From contig JAPXFY010000023.1 of the NCBI GenBank assembly GCA_030674185.1, positions 22,981,092-23,045,091 on the forward strand: DNA of 64,000 nucleotides. The letters run 5' to 3'. Shown in pieces: positions 34,594 to 46,168 of the stretch; within the stretch, counting starts at the first letter, position 1; each line of letters starts with the position of its first letter. The notes under the pieces are model-generated. The model ran no database searches, had not been told where the DNA came from, and saw nothing but the letters and a program-made list of their open reading frames with translations. The DNA comes from Monoplex corrugatus (lineage: Eukaryota; Mollusca; Gastropoda; Littorinimorpha; Ranellidae). A program made the position numbers and the translations under genes.

Positions 34594-34914
34594 TGTGTGT
34601 ATATATATATATATATACAGGGGGGGGGGGGGGTGCAAAAGTCGGTATACAGTTATGAAAAAAGAAAACACATGCAATAGCCTACTCATTGCATATATTA
34701 TACAAACCAATGAATATTGCATATACTTGTAATAACAAGCACAGCCTTAATCCTTCAGATACTCAAACTGCTTGCCGTCGGTATTCACACAGTCCTCTAA
34801 TGGAGAGCGGAATTAAGCATTACAATAATGATGTGATACTTATTGTATACCTACTTTTGCACCCCCCTGTATATATGTATATATGTATGTATACATGTAT
34901 ACATTTTATACAAA

Positions 34915-34949
<35 letters not shown>
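34594..34949. repeat. TA microsatellites and G-run around unassigned sequence
   Basis: (TA)n at 34,597-34,616, a G-run at 34,620-34,634 and (TA)n at 34,917-34,949. The intervening sequence has no gene signal. Confidence 0.8.
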
Positions 34950-34952
<3 letters not shown>

Positions 34953-35170
34953 CAGTGGACAGACACAACAAGAGACGTTCAGCTAAAAACTACAGCGATG
35001 CTTTGCGTGCAGTTGGTACAGAAACCGCAGAACAGATCTGTAGTAAAAACACAATGATGTATTGCTAAGAAGACACAGACACCACAGAAAATATTAGCAG
35101 AAAAAAGTAAAACAATATTCTTCTTGCAGTAGAGGACATACACAAATAGCTATCGCAGGACAGATCTATA
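34945..35170. repeat. Diverged 75-80 bp tandem repeat, block 2
   Basis: Continues the motif order of 34,041-34,372: GCAGTTGGTACAGAAACC, GCAGAACAGATCTGTAGTAA, AGACACAGACACC, GCAGTAGAGGACATAC. Copies are imperfect. Confidence 0.6.
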
Positions 35171-35333
35171 AAAAAACGCGCATGCATGCGTGGGCGCATC
35201 CACATATAGGACAGAATTAATGCATTTGGGGTGTAGAAGTCAAACTTACATGCAATATTTTCATTTTTAATTGAATAAACCAGGTTTGAATCTGTGCAGT
35301 AAGACTAGAAAGAGATGCTTTAGGTATGTGTGA

Positions 35334-35336
<3 letters not shown>

Positions 35337-35369
<33 letters not shown>

Positions 35370-35506
35370 TATGTCCCGTGGGTAGACGTAAACAGGTCAA
35401 CGGTCATTTTACATCTAGCTCTCACTAGAGAGAGAGAGAGAGAGAGGACTTTTTTCCAGTGGGTAGACGTAAACAGATTAACGGTCATTTTACATCCAGC
35501 TCTCAC

Positions 35507-35538
<32 letters not shown>
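35337..35538. repeat. GA microsatellite alternating with a duplicated 75-bp unit
   Basis: Three GA tracts separate two copies of GGGTAGACGTAAACAG...TTAACGGTCATTTTACAT (35,380 and 35,460). Minus-strand ORFs here are repeat artefacts. Confidence 0.85.
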
Positions 35539-35541
<3 letters not shown>

Positions 35542-35545
35542 CTAT

Positions 35546-37226
35546 GCAATGAATAATCTTAGGTTTAACGAAATCGAGCATTTGCCAGCGTCAAACTTGG
35601 GTCCCGTGGGAAGTCATAACCGGAAGAAATATGCAGGCTTAGCCTAGTTACCTCCCTTATAAAACCAGTCCAAACTGGTTTAAAACTGTCGTTTGGTAGG
35701 CCCAAGGAAAGTTGAAGGCGAATGTGCGGAAAGAAACCAGTTTATAAAAAACGAAGAGAATCCTTGCTCAGTAAACTTATCTTGGACTGAGAATATGTAA
35801 GCTATTCAGTTGAATCGATCTATTATAGGAATAACGTATGCATAAAATATGTGCTAATAGTAATACTAATACTAGTAATAGTCTGAAGTGATATTATTAA
35901 AGCGATTTCGTTCAAAGCAGATGTACATCTAGATCTGGGAGTGGGACCCAGAGTTTTTTCTTTTTTTATTACACAGCCAGGTTTTGTCACATTTGAAAAG
36001 TTTTAGAAATGTAAGAATTGGAACTAAGGATACAGTTTCCGTCGAGTTGATTGATTCAACATCCATGGAACTGAGCGAAATGACAAAATTATTGAGCTTT
36101 TTTCTTTTTCATGACACGTGACCCTAATTAGGTATATCATTAGGCCTATATGAGTAGGTACCGGCAGCAGCGCTCATTCAGTGGAGGAAAATTAGCAAAC
36201 GCAGCAAAATTTGCCAATATTCCACACGCTCTATTTTCTAAACTACTTGGATAATAAATAAAAAATCATACAGTGATAAAGAATGATCTTTCTGCTTTTA
36301 AATGGTGTGGTTTTTTTATTTGTGGTTGCGACTGAAAAGGAGAGAATTAAGTTGAAAGTTGCACACTGGAAGCCGTGTCACGCCGCCGTGGTGAAGTCCG
36401 CACGTCACTGTCTGCGATCTCGAATTTCGCATCACTTGGCAAATCGCTTGGCGCGTCACGGCCACTGCATACATTAACCCAGTTTTGAGTTCTTCCAAAA
36501 GAGCAGAAGCTAATCTTTCGTTTGGACTAAGTTATAACGTGAAGTATCCAGTATAAATCAGTCAAATTTCGTGTTGAAAATTACCCAAATTTTCTCGGTA
36601 AAATTTTTCATGTAAAATCTAAAATTGAGTTATATGTTTTTGATCGTCAGAAAAGTTAAAGATTCGCGGTTTACATTTCTATGAAAATTAGCTCGATCAT
36701 TGACGTGGCCATGACGCAAGACCCGTTTAAAATAAGGACCCTGATCAGTTGATCCGAGGAAAACCCTCACACGTTTAACGACAATGGCGTCTGCTGTGCC
36801 GCGAACAAATTTGCTGTCATCTGCCATTTCGATGTAGGAAGAATAGATCTATATCGGTAAGTATTTTTGGCTGTTTCGATCATTACTTGATTAATCTGTG
36901 CTTTAGATCTGAATTTGATTAAAGAAAGGATTGTAACTTCGAAGTTTGAATCAGTGACATGATCGAACATAGCAAGGTCTTTCAGTATATCAGCGACACA
37001 TCTCAAACTCTTGAATTTATTAGCCTAAATGTGCTTGTGCACATCATGTAATATCAGCATGATTTAGTCAGAAGAACTGTTGATGTTTTCTGGATCTGGA
37101 TCTGGATCTAGCTGTATACGTCACTGAAACCAACTTGATTATATTGCGCAATGTGCAGTACTTAACAAAAGCATTTTATTCTTTTACCAGTTTATTAGTA
37201 TCATTATCAGTTTGCCCCTCCCAGCT

Positions 37227-37307
<81 letters not shown>

Positions 37308-37487
37308 CACAGACATGTATTTATTTGATCTACTTCAGAGTTACAAAGAACAGTGTTAATTAAATCAATCTGCAGAGAGAGGAGAGATGAAAGGCTTGAT
37401 TAAATCTTTATTGTTGTCTGAATGATAATAAAGTGTGTATGTGTATTTGTTAATGTAACTAGTAGCCTAATTGCATTAAAAATGAAA

Positions 37488-37567
<80 letters not shown>

Positions 37568-37841
37568 CTGAATGATGATAAGTTACAGGCCTATGCCTAT
37601 ATTGTATCATGTATGTGTGCATGACAATATTTGTCTACCTCCAGTCCTGTACCCCACTCTAAACCCCCATATCCACACAGAATTTCTTAATTTTTTGAGT
37701 GCGTACTGTCAGATTATTGTGATTGAAAAAAATTGGGGGTGCTTGCAGCAAGTACCTGTGCAGCATGCACTTGTGTGTCATGTTAAGTATGTATAAAATA
37801 CATATATTATGAAAATGCCTCTGCTCCCCTCCTCTCTCTCA

Positions 37842-37900
<59 letters not shown>

Positions 37901-38002
37901 ACACACACACACACACACACAAACAACCTTCTTTTTAATTAACGGTAGAGTAAAAAAGACAAAAAACATACACTTAAAATCTAAATCTTTCGTATTTTCA
38001 GT
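35546..38002. other. No gene recognised; GT/CA microsatellites
   Basis: GT tracts are at 37,229-37,305 and 37,491-37,543 (then GA), and a CA tract at 37,842-37,920. An ATGGCG in a fair start context near 36,784 opens only 17 codons and is followed by a donor-like GTAAGT near 36,857. A non-coding or 5' exon is possible but unsupported. Confidence 0.4.
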
Positions 38003-38420
38003 TGATAATGACTACAACACCATGAGGTCAGAGAGGAGAGGCAGGCGGAAGACCTTGACCAAATGTTCTACAACCAACAAACTTCTTCTCCAGCTTTATT
38101 AATCCTTGAGGGAAGATTGAGACAAGACATGGGAAGAGATGGCAGCCCTTACTCCGACTGTTATTATTGACATGACCTCTTTTGAGAAGAATATCAAGTC
38201 CAAAGTGCATGCAGCTGTGAGGAAAGCTTTGAGTATCGCTGAAGGGGAACGCTTATCATTTCTTGCTTTTAAGCTTGCAGATGCACTTGAAAAGAAGAAT
38301 ATGGGCAGCTTCCTCCTTGAGTGTATGCCACCTACAAGGCCAAGTTCTGCTGATGTGCAAGTCTCCCTCCCCTTCTCTGATCATGATTGCTTGATAGAGA
38401 CAGGTTTTGTTTATTATTAA
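38003..38420 (+). pseudogene. Unassigned coding-like segment, possible exon or remnant
   Basis: A TTTTCAG just upstream could be a splice acceptor. One frame gives QAEDLDQMFYNQQTSS and LLILEGRLRQDMGRDG before a stop. The next frame gives a 93-codon ORF from 38,139 with VHAAVRKALSIAEGERLSFL, AFKLADALEKKNMGSF and LPFSDHDCLIETG. Both look protein-like (balanced composition, amphipathic helices), but they are in different frames. I recognise no family. It may be a broken exon, or two exons joined by chance. Confidence 0.3.
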
Positions 38421-39473
38421 CATTTTTATGTGGATTTCTATGACAGTAAGACTAGTAGAACAGTGTTACACAGCCATTTTTTTATTTTAAAGTACAGTAG
38501 TGAAAACAAATATATATCTTGTGGTGTAAAATGAGGTAAATGAAAAAACTTTTTTTAAATGATTGTGTGCAGACTTGTCATTTGCTATTTTTTTTATCGT
38601 GGACAGTGATGAAAAAACCCTGATGTAAGCCAATATACATTTTGGAACATATTAAGTATTTGTATGTATTGCTGTGAACATAGAGAATAAGTACAGAAAA
38701 TTTCATGACAATCCCTTAAGTCGTTTCTGAGATATTGGTGTTTAAATGACGTTACCCCTAAACCAACCCATTTTTCCGCCATGAAAATTAGCGATTTTAG
38801 CTAGTTTGGTGCTTTATTTCTCAGGAACCAATGAACTGAACAACTCACAATAAAATATGATATATACTCTACAGAAAATAAGTTTGAAGCATATCTCTTG
38901 GTTTATGTTAGTACAGGGGCATGTTGAAAATGGACATTGTAGCAATTCCGCGATACTCAGATTTGGATTTTTGCCATGTTTGACATGTTATTACTCATTT
39001 CTCATTCCTACAGATGGTAATATTTCTGGTGGTTTTAACTGTCTGTTACACATAGATTTGGAAAATGCATTTTGACAGTTTCATGTCCATTAGAAAATGT
39101 TCTGTGAGTCTCCAATTTTTAAAAAAATCAATGCATGCATTTCTCGACACAAAATTAAATATGTAAAAAAATCATATCTCAGGAACCAATAAAGCTAGAT
39201 ACTTGATTTTTGTTTTGTTTTCTTTGTCTTGATATGCTCTTTCGGTGTTGTATGGTTTTAAAACTCTATTTCTGATTTGAAATTTTGGCTGCCGGTACCT
39301 AATATGAGTTATGACATAATTTTTTGTTTGAAAATAAGCATATAGGTTAAATAGTATCACTTAAAAGAGAGCGATAAAAAAGTAGTTTTACAATGGTATA
39401 AAACTATTTTCATTAGATTGACTATGACAAAAGTTAAGAATATTTGAAATGATACTTTTTGGGGGGGGACATC
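38421..39473. other. No recognised feature
   Basis: AT-rich unassigned sequence. ORFs are short and lack motifs. Confidence 0.5.
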
Positions 39474-41110
39474 TCGATACGTCCCAGGTTCGATGCGTCC
39501 CAGGTTTGATATGTCCCAGGTTCGATATGCCCTACACACCCCACACACCCACACGCCACACCCCACACACACACCCCCGACAAACACCACACACACACAC
39601 ACACACACACACCACACACACCCCGACACCACATCCACACAACAGACACCACACCTACACCACCCACACCCCTAAACCAACACACCACCCACACCAACAT
39701 CCACACCACCACACACACCCAAACCCCACACCACCCATACACCCACACCACCGAACCCACACCACCCCCACCACCCACCCACCCACATTCACAGCACCCA
39801 CCCACAAGTACACCACACCCCACACCACCCAAAACCACACACACACCACACCACAAACACCCACACCACAACTCACACCTCCACCAACCACACCCCCACA
39901 CTCACACCACAAACACCCCACCACCCACATCAACCACACCCATACCAACACCCCCATAACCATATCCCTCATCACCACCACCCCCACCACTCACACCCCA
40001 CACCATCCCCATACCCACACCCTACCACACACATACCGACACCTCCACCACCCACACCCCTACACTCACATAACCCACACCATCCCACCCCATCCACAAG
40101 CACCCCCCCAACACCCACCTCCCACACCACCCATATCCCCACCACCCACACCACAACACCCACACCCCACCATGCACACCCACACTACGCACACCCACAC
40201 CACCACCTGCACCCCCAAACCATCCACGCCTGCACACAACCCGCACCCTATCACCCACACCATCCACTCCACACCACCAAACACACCCCAACACCACACC
40301 ACACCAGCCATACCCACACCACACACGCTCCCACACACCCCCACACACCACCAACACCCACAACCGGAACACCCCCATACCACCCACACCCCTACACCAA
40401 CATCCCCAAAACCCTCCCCCACCCCACCCACATCCCACCATCCACATCCCCACACTCACACCAACCACACCCCCATACTCACAGCATCACCCCCACACCC
40501 CAATCTCCTCACCCACACCACCCACCAACCACGTCTACACCACCCACACTAACCACCAGACACACCATCCACCCCACACCACCTATACCCCCACACAACC
40601 ATACACCAAAATGCACACACACACACCCGCACCACCACACACCTACACCCTGAACACACCCACACCCTGACACCACCTACAACCCCGCCACCCACACCCC
40701 CAACACACTCATACCCACACAATGCAACACCCACACCACCCATACACCCACACCCCTCCCACCCATACCCCACACCACGTACACACCCAACCCCCACCTA
40801 TACACCGCCACCCACACCCCAATACTCCCCGCACGTTGTTGTGTGGGGGTGGTGGGGGTGGCAGGGTGTGGGTGTTTGTGGTGTGGGAATGCTTGTGGGT
40901 GGTGGTGTGGATTCTGGGGTGTGGGTGGTGTAGGGTGAGGGTGGGGTAAGGGTGTGTTGGTATGGGGGTGTGGATGTGGGTGGTGTATGGGGGTGGGGTG
41001 GGGTTGTGAGTATGTGAGGTGGGGTGTTTGGGGCATATCGAACCTGGGACATATTGAACCTGGGATGCGTCGAACCTGGGACATATTGAACCTGGGACGT
41101 GTCAAACCTT
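39474..41110. mobile_element. Foldback-like element with 16-bp repeated termini
   Basis: The left end (39,474-39,532) has about 3.5 copies of the 16-bp unit TCGATACGTCCCAGGT. The right end (41,037-41,110) has about 4.5 copies in reverse complement (ATCGAACCTGGGACAT). Inside, the left 1.3 kb is CCACACC-rich (39,533-40,836) and the right 0.2 kb is its GGTGTGG complement (40,839-41,036). The whole can fold into an asymmetric hairpin. The layout resembles foldback transposons, whose ends are inverted tandem repeats. No ORF is credible. Confidence 0.65.
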
Positions 41111-42325
41111 ACTGACAAATTAATACAAAGATAGACGTAAAACCCGTGAGTTAGATAGGATTTCAAGATCATGCCAGCACGTAGAACTTATTATTAGGTA
41201 GGTCCAGCCACTCTTACTCTAATGGCTAACAATGTAACATGCAGCAGAACTGGAAAAAATTGCCGATTTTAAATTGCTTCAGCTCGTCTTCACGATTGGA
41301 AGATAAAAAATTAATTATGTCGACATATTAAATGAGCTTTAGGCATGAAACCTGTGTCTTTATTTATGGTGCGAAATAAGTGTGCTTTGACCCTGAGCGA
41401 TCTAAATACATTGTACACATACCGAACGCAACGTTGGCGGCGACGTGCAAAGTTTCCTCACGCGGTTTTCCCGGACCGATCAACACCAGTTGTCGGAAAT
41501 GCTGTCGGAACTTTTACAAACGATACGCACAGGGGTGATTTTGTTATCTAATTAAAGGGGACAGCCTGAAGAATCGAGTGTAATAAATTTCGTCATAATT
41601 CCTTTAACTGAATAGTTTTTTTTTCAGTGGCTTAAACAAACGTATTTTTAAAAGGCACGGTAACGTCAACAATTCTATACGCACAGTGCTGTATTTTACC
41701 ATTCATTTTGTAGAGAATTCAATTGTTCTTAAGATCGTGCAAATAATATAACACAGGCTGCCGCTTGTAAAAGTTCCGAAAGCCAATACGAAAGGTACCG
41801 ACACAGCGGACGGGGTTCAACGACGTCGTCCGAAACTGACGCAATTTCTGAACCGAGGAACGACTTCCACTCGATAGATCTAAAAAATCTTGAACATGAT
41901 CTTTGTAAGTATGTAAGCGACCGTTAGTCTCATCTTTTTGCTATTTTCTTAATGGAACTGATCTTTCATAAATCATTAATACAAATTTTAATATATTTTC
42001 TTACCAGGCATGTGCTCGGTCTAGAATAGTTTATCTCCCTTGATTGAGAGAAAACTAAATAAAAGAAAAGATCTATATCTTTCTGATACCAATCAGAGAA
42101 ATGAAAATTGCTTGTATTTTCGTAAAAACATTCTTTGAAAGGTTCATGATTTTTTTTAATAAAGAATATGATGAATAAGCATTAGAAATTTGGCAAAAAC
42201 GCTTCAGCAAGGACGATAACTCGAGTATGAGACCTGCATACAAGCGAAAATACAAGTATTTTTCGAACCTTTTCAGGACCAAATAAGCATAATCAAATAA
42301 ATTGGAAAAAAAAAAACCGTTAAAA
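41111..42325. other. No recognised feature
   Basis: Unassigned sequence upstream of the PLE. No motif or repeat was identified. Confidence 0.5.
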
Positions 42326-42527
42326 ATCCAAAACAAGAGTGACTGCCTGCGCCCAAGCAAACACAAACCAGAAGAACAAGAAAATCAATGTAAGCGCATC
42401 TCCAACAAGACAACACAAAACAAAACAAGCGCAAATTTTCGGCCAACTAGCCTTTGTCAAGCGCGAACGCACGGTCACAGACAAATCACAGACACCAAAC
42501 AATGGATAATAAAAACGGGACTAAAAA
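42326..42527 (-). repeat. PLE terminal repeat, 3' copy
   Basis: Runs from ATCCAAAACAAGAGTGACTG to AAAAACGGGACTAAAAA on the plus strand. It contains the hairpin that on the minus strand reads GACAAAGGCTAGTTGGCCGA at 42,441-42,460. It lies 280 bp past the ORF stop. Confidence 0.93.
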
Positions 42528-42807
42528 CTTCCCTGCCGCCTCGTCCAGTGGGTAAGAGATGGAATGCCCATGTCATCATGAGCAGTAGTAAGAAAAGGGG
42601 AGAGGGGAGGCAACTGTGATGTCAAAAGGGAAGTGAGATAAGTTCTGCAATTTTGAGAAGTGGCCATGCTATATCGGTATAGCCCTGTTCTGAAGAAGGC
42701 ACAGGGCAAGAGCCAAGAGATAAGGGAGTAGATTGTGCCCGGTGCCAAGAATCTGGTAGGCGTGGGAACAGGAAGAGACATGAAACGGCATGTCTGAATT
42801 TTGTTAC

Positions 42808-45633
42808 TCATGGTTTGTCGTTAAGACCATGTGGTTTGCGTGTTCCAAGTTTATTTATGAGGTGGGATTCTCTGTCTTTCCTGTCTATGGTGCTGTTATT
42901 GTGTAGAAGCCACAGACCTTTCACTCGGATGTCATTGATTGAGTGGTCTGATTGGTTGAAGTGATTGGGGATAGTTTTATCCCTTTGGTGACGGATATCA
43001 GCCAAGTGTTCTTTGAAACGTGTGTCAAGAGTGCGTCCAGTTTCACCAATATACAGTTGGGAACATTTAGAGCAGCTGATCAAGTAGACAATGTTATAAG
43101 TTTGACAGTTGAAATGTTTTGTAATTCTCATATGAGATTTGGGGCCTTTGACTGTGGTGGCTGAGCACAAGAAAGGACAAGTCTTGCATTTAGGTTTGTT
43201 GCATGGAGAGGTTCCTGGAGGTTGGCTGACTGGTTTGCTGAGATTCGAATGCACCAGCAAGTCGCGGAGATTGGTGTCTCTCTTGTAGACGAGCAAAGGG
43301 CGCTTGTCAAAGGTTTCACCTGTAGTGGGACTGGATCGCAAAATGTTCCAGTTGGACAAGATGATCCTTTTTATGAGGTGCACGGACGGGTGGTAAACTA
43401 GACTGAGGACTGGCCGATCCTCTGTGACAGCTTTGGGCTTTGAATGGAGGGCATTTGGCCGAGAGACAGAGCTGACTTTTTTCCGGGCTTCATTGATGAC
43501 CTCGGGTGGGTAATGTCTGCGCAGGAAAAATCTAGTCATTTCAACTGCTTTGTCCTGAAAATTGTCTTCGTCTGAGCAGAGGCGTCGTAGTCTCAAGAAC
43601 TGCGAGTAGGGAATGCTGTTTCTGGTGTTGGAAGTGTGAGATGATTGGTAGTCCAGGTAGGAATGTGAATCTGTAGGTTTGTAGTGGACTGTAGTGACTA
43701 GTTGTTCAGATTGAAGGGAAACTTCGATATCCAGGAAGCTTATGGATGTGTTTGAAATTTCATATGTGAACTTGATGGATGGGTGAAACGTTTGAACGTA
43801 GTGGATGAATTGTAAAAGTTGGTCATGATCGAGGGATGTCATGCCAATGCAATCGTCTATGTATCTTTTGTATAATTCAGGTTTGGGTTTCTTGTATTGT
43901 TGTAGGATATGTTCCTCCAAATATCCCATGGATAAGCAGGCATAGCTGGGGCCCATCTTAGTACCCATGTCGACTCCGCTAACTTGCCAGAACGTCTCAT
44001 CTCCGAACGAAAATGTGTTCATGGTGAGAACCAGTTCGGCAAGTCGGACAAGGGTTGAAGTGGACAATGTTTGGTCACGTCGTTTGTCCAGAAAATGTTG
44101 GAGAGCTTTTAACCCGTCGGAGTGGGGTATGCTGGTGTACAGAGAGGTCACATCCAAAGTGAACAGGTATTGGGGTTTGAAGGTGTGGTCTTCATTTAAT
44201 ATTTGAATCAGATCCAATGTATGGTTAGTGTCTTTGATGAAGGTAGGCAAAGCCTGGACTATAGGTTGCAAAATGTGGTCAAGAAACTGAGAAATGTTTT
44301 CAGTGGGGCAGTTGCAAGCTGACACGATAGGACGGCCAGGATTGTTGGCTTTATGTATTTTGGGAAGTAAATAAAAAAGTGATTGGACTGGAAGTTGTTT
44401 GATGAGTAGTCTGGCAGTGGGGGGCAGCTGCTTAGAGGTTATGAGATTGTTGATAAGTTTGGATATCTTGGCATGATTGGTCATGTGGGCAGGTTGGTCC
44501 AACTTTTTGTAGAAGGCGTGATGGTGGAGTTGTTTCTGGGCTTCCTTGATATACAGATGTCTGTCCCAGACTACAATTGCACCCCCCTTGTCTGCTGGTT
44601 TGATGACAATGTCGTCTCTGTTTTTGAGGGAGTGTAGTGCGTCCCTTTCTTCTTTGGAGATGTTGGAATGTTTCTTGGGTCGCATGTTGAGACAGTCTAT
44701 TTCTTGGTGGCATTTGTTGATGTAATGTTCAACTTCGGGAAAGGTGTTGCGGGGAGGTTCCCGATGAGAAGGCTTATGGAAAAGTTTTGTGAATAAGTCA
44801 GCATCAGGATTCAATTTTTGTTTGGGAGGATGTCCCAGTACTGCCATCCAACGTAGGGATCTAAAAAATCGTTGGCAGCTATTGATAGTTTGGTATTTAC
44901 TGGCGGATGGTTTTAAAGGGACAAATTTGAGGCCCTTTGAAAGGGCTGACACTTCCGCCTCAGAGAGTGGTAAGTTTGAAGGAATGCAATGTACAAGGGG
45001 GTGACGTGCAGAGCTAGAGGAAGGTGGAGAGGGGGCTGGGTTGCTGATAGGTGTCAAGAACGGTGCAGACGGGTTTGCAGTCTTGTTCAAGTTGGTCAAT
45101 TTTTTGTCTTTTATGGTTTGCATGTGTTTTTGTAGTGACGCATTGAAATTGATGACGGTGGTTTTAATGAAGAGACTGAGAGTTGGGTTTAGTGTTCTGC
45201 TGATTACAGAACTGAAGTATTTCTGAGATTTGTCGGCGATGGACAGTTTGCGTTCTAAGTGTACTATGTGGGTTTTCATGATCTGTTTGCTTGCTTTAAG
45301 AAGGATATTTTTAGTGGCCTGCAAAAGTTTTTTATTTTCACTGTCGGAAGGAGTGTGTTTGAGTTGAAACCCTTTCGGGATGAAGTTTCTGCGTAAGCAA
45401 CAACGCAGAAAGTATAAATGACTGTTTGTTTTTGTTTTGGTGAAACAGATTTTAGAATAGGATACAGCGAGTGAAAAAAGCGGAGGAGGAAGAGATCGGA
45501 AACCAGACAGAAGACGGGAATGTAAGTAGGTTGGAAAATGTGACATTCTGTAAGAATCTGAGATAAAAGCAAGAGGATAAAAAAAGGCTAAAACAATTTT
45601 AAAATGTAGTAAATAAAAGACAGTACAAGACAC
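42808..45633 (-). CDS. PLE polyprotein: reverse transcriptase + GIY-YIG endonuclease
   Basis: The 941-residue protein would nick target DNA and copy the PLE RNA into it. An N-terminal region with FIPKGFQLKHTP at about 84-95 is followed by DKGGAIVVWDRHLYI (348-362). The RT core is LLPKIHK (422-428), GRPIVSA (433-439), LFTLDVTSLYTSIP (490-503, with the first catalytic Asp), GTKMGPSYA (557-565), YIDD (591-594) and FLDIEV (633-638). A cysteine cluster CNKPKCKTC (811-819) precedes the GIY-YIG domain (YNIVYLI 846-852; YIGETGRTLDTRFKEH 861-876). All these are PLE hallmarks. The start is the longest-ORF ATG; Met30 (SHFPTYL) is another option. No stop or frameshift was seen. Confidence 0.92.
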   Translation of the reverse strand: MSCTVFYLLHFKIVLAFFYPLAFISDSYRMSHFPTYLHSRLLSGFRSLPPPLFSLAVSYSKICFTKTKTNSHLYFLRCCLRRNFIPKGFQLKHTPSDSENKKLLQATKNILLKASKQIMKTHIVHLERKLSIADKSQKYFSSVISRTLNPTLSLFIKTTVINFNASLQKHMQTIKDKKLTNLNKTANPSAPFLTPISNPAPSPPSSSSARHPLVHCIPSNLPLSEAEVSALSKGLKFVPLKPSASKYQTINSCQRFFRSLRWMAVLGHPPKQKLNPDADLFTKLFHKPSHREPPRNTFPEVEHYINKCHQEIDCLNMRPKKHSNISKEERDALHSLKNRDDIVIKPADKGGAIVVWDRHLYIKEAQKQLHHHAFYKKLDQPAHMTNHAKISKLINNLITSKQLPPTARLLIKQLPVQSLFYLLPKIHKANNPGRPIVSACNCPTENISQFLDHILQPIVQALPTFIKDTNHTLDLIQILNEDHTFKPQYLFTLDVTSLYTSIPHSDGLKALQHFLDKRRDQTLSTSTLVRLAELVLTMNTFSFGDETFWQVSGVDMGTKMGPSYACLSMGYLEEHILQQYKKPKPELYKRYIDDCIGMTSLDHDQLLQFIHYVQTFHPSIKFTYEISNTSISFLDIEVSLQSEQLVTTVHYKPTDSHSYLDYQSSHTSNTRNSIPYSQFLRLRRLCSDEDNFQDKAVEMTRFFLRRHYPPEVINEARKKVSSVSRPNALHSKPKAVTEDRPVLSLVYHPSVHLIKRIILSNWNILRSSPTTGETFDKRPLLVYKRDTNLRDLLVHSNLSKPVSQPPGTSPCNKPKCKTCPFLCSATTVKGPKSHMRITKHFNCQTYNIVYLISCSKCSQLYIGETGRTLDTRFKEHLADIRHQRDKTIPNHFNQSDHSINDIRVKGLWLLHNNSTIDRKDRESHLINKLGTRKPHGLNDKP

Positions 45634-45671
45634 TTATACAGATAAAACGCAGTCTTGGGGTATATTACAAG

Positions 45672-45873
45672 ATCCAAAACAAGAGTGACTGCCTGCGCCC
45701 AAGCAAACACAAACCAGAAGAACAAGAAAATCAATGTAAGCGCATCTCCAACAAGACAACACAAAACAAAACAAGCGCAAATTTTCGGCCAACTAGCCTT
45801 TGTCAAGCGCGAACGCACGGTCACAGACAAATCACAGACACCAAACAATGGATAATAAAAACGGGACTAAAAA
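45672..45873 (-). repeat. PLE terminal repeat, 5' copy
   Basis: 202 bp, base-for-base the same as 42,326-42,527 on reading. Its inner end is only 38 bp before the ORF start on the minus strand, so transcription of the element must start in or before this repeat. Confidence 0.93.
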
Positions 45874-46056
45874 TGTTTTAATCTGAATATTGTCATCAGG
45901 ACACAGTGTAGTTATCATTTCAATGTGTGCGTATTAACAAATTTTTTGCACTGCTAAGGGGTAAAGTACAGTTTTGACACATGTTTTGTCAACACATCAG
46001 ATCTAACTAGTGATCGTTTCAAATTTGATAGATTTCTGTGTGCTAGAGGTTTGGTT

Positions 46057-46058
46057 GA

Positions 46059-46130
<72 letters not shown>

Positions 46131-46160
46131 TGTGCGTGTGTGTATGTGTGTATGTGTGTG
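46057..46160. repeat. GT microsatellite
   Basis: (GT)n with CGTG and TATG interruptions, ending just before AATTTCAG. Confidence 0.95.
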
Positions 46161-46168
46161 AATTTCAG

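Larger units (their letters stand above)
42326..45873 (-). mobile_element. Full-length Penelope-like element
   Basis: A 3.55-kb element on the minus strand, with two direct terminal repeats (PLTRs) of 202 bp around one intact 941-codon ORF. The PLTRs are identical by eye. Identical repeats and an unbroken ORF suggest recent insertion. A target duplication could not be found at the outer ends. A solo PLTR at 28,906-29,111 and a shortened relative at 5,550-5,829 show the family has moved before in this region. Confidence 0.92.

Noticed and set aside
39449..40552. 367-codon His/Pro/Thr ORF
   Set aside because: Pure CCACACC-type simple repeat inside the foldback-like element.
42326..45873. Target-site duplication for the full-length PLE
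   Set aside because: The outer flanks share only short A/T-rich strings such as TTAAAA, too weak to call.
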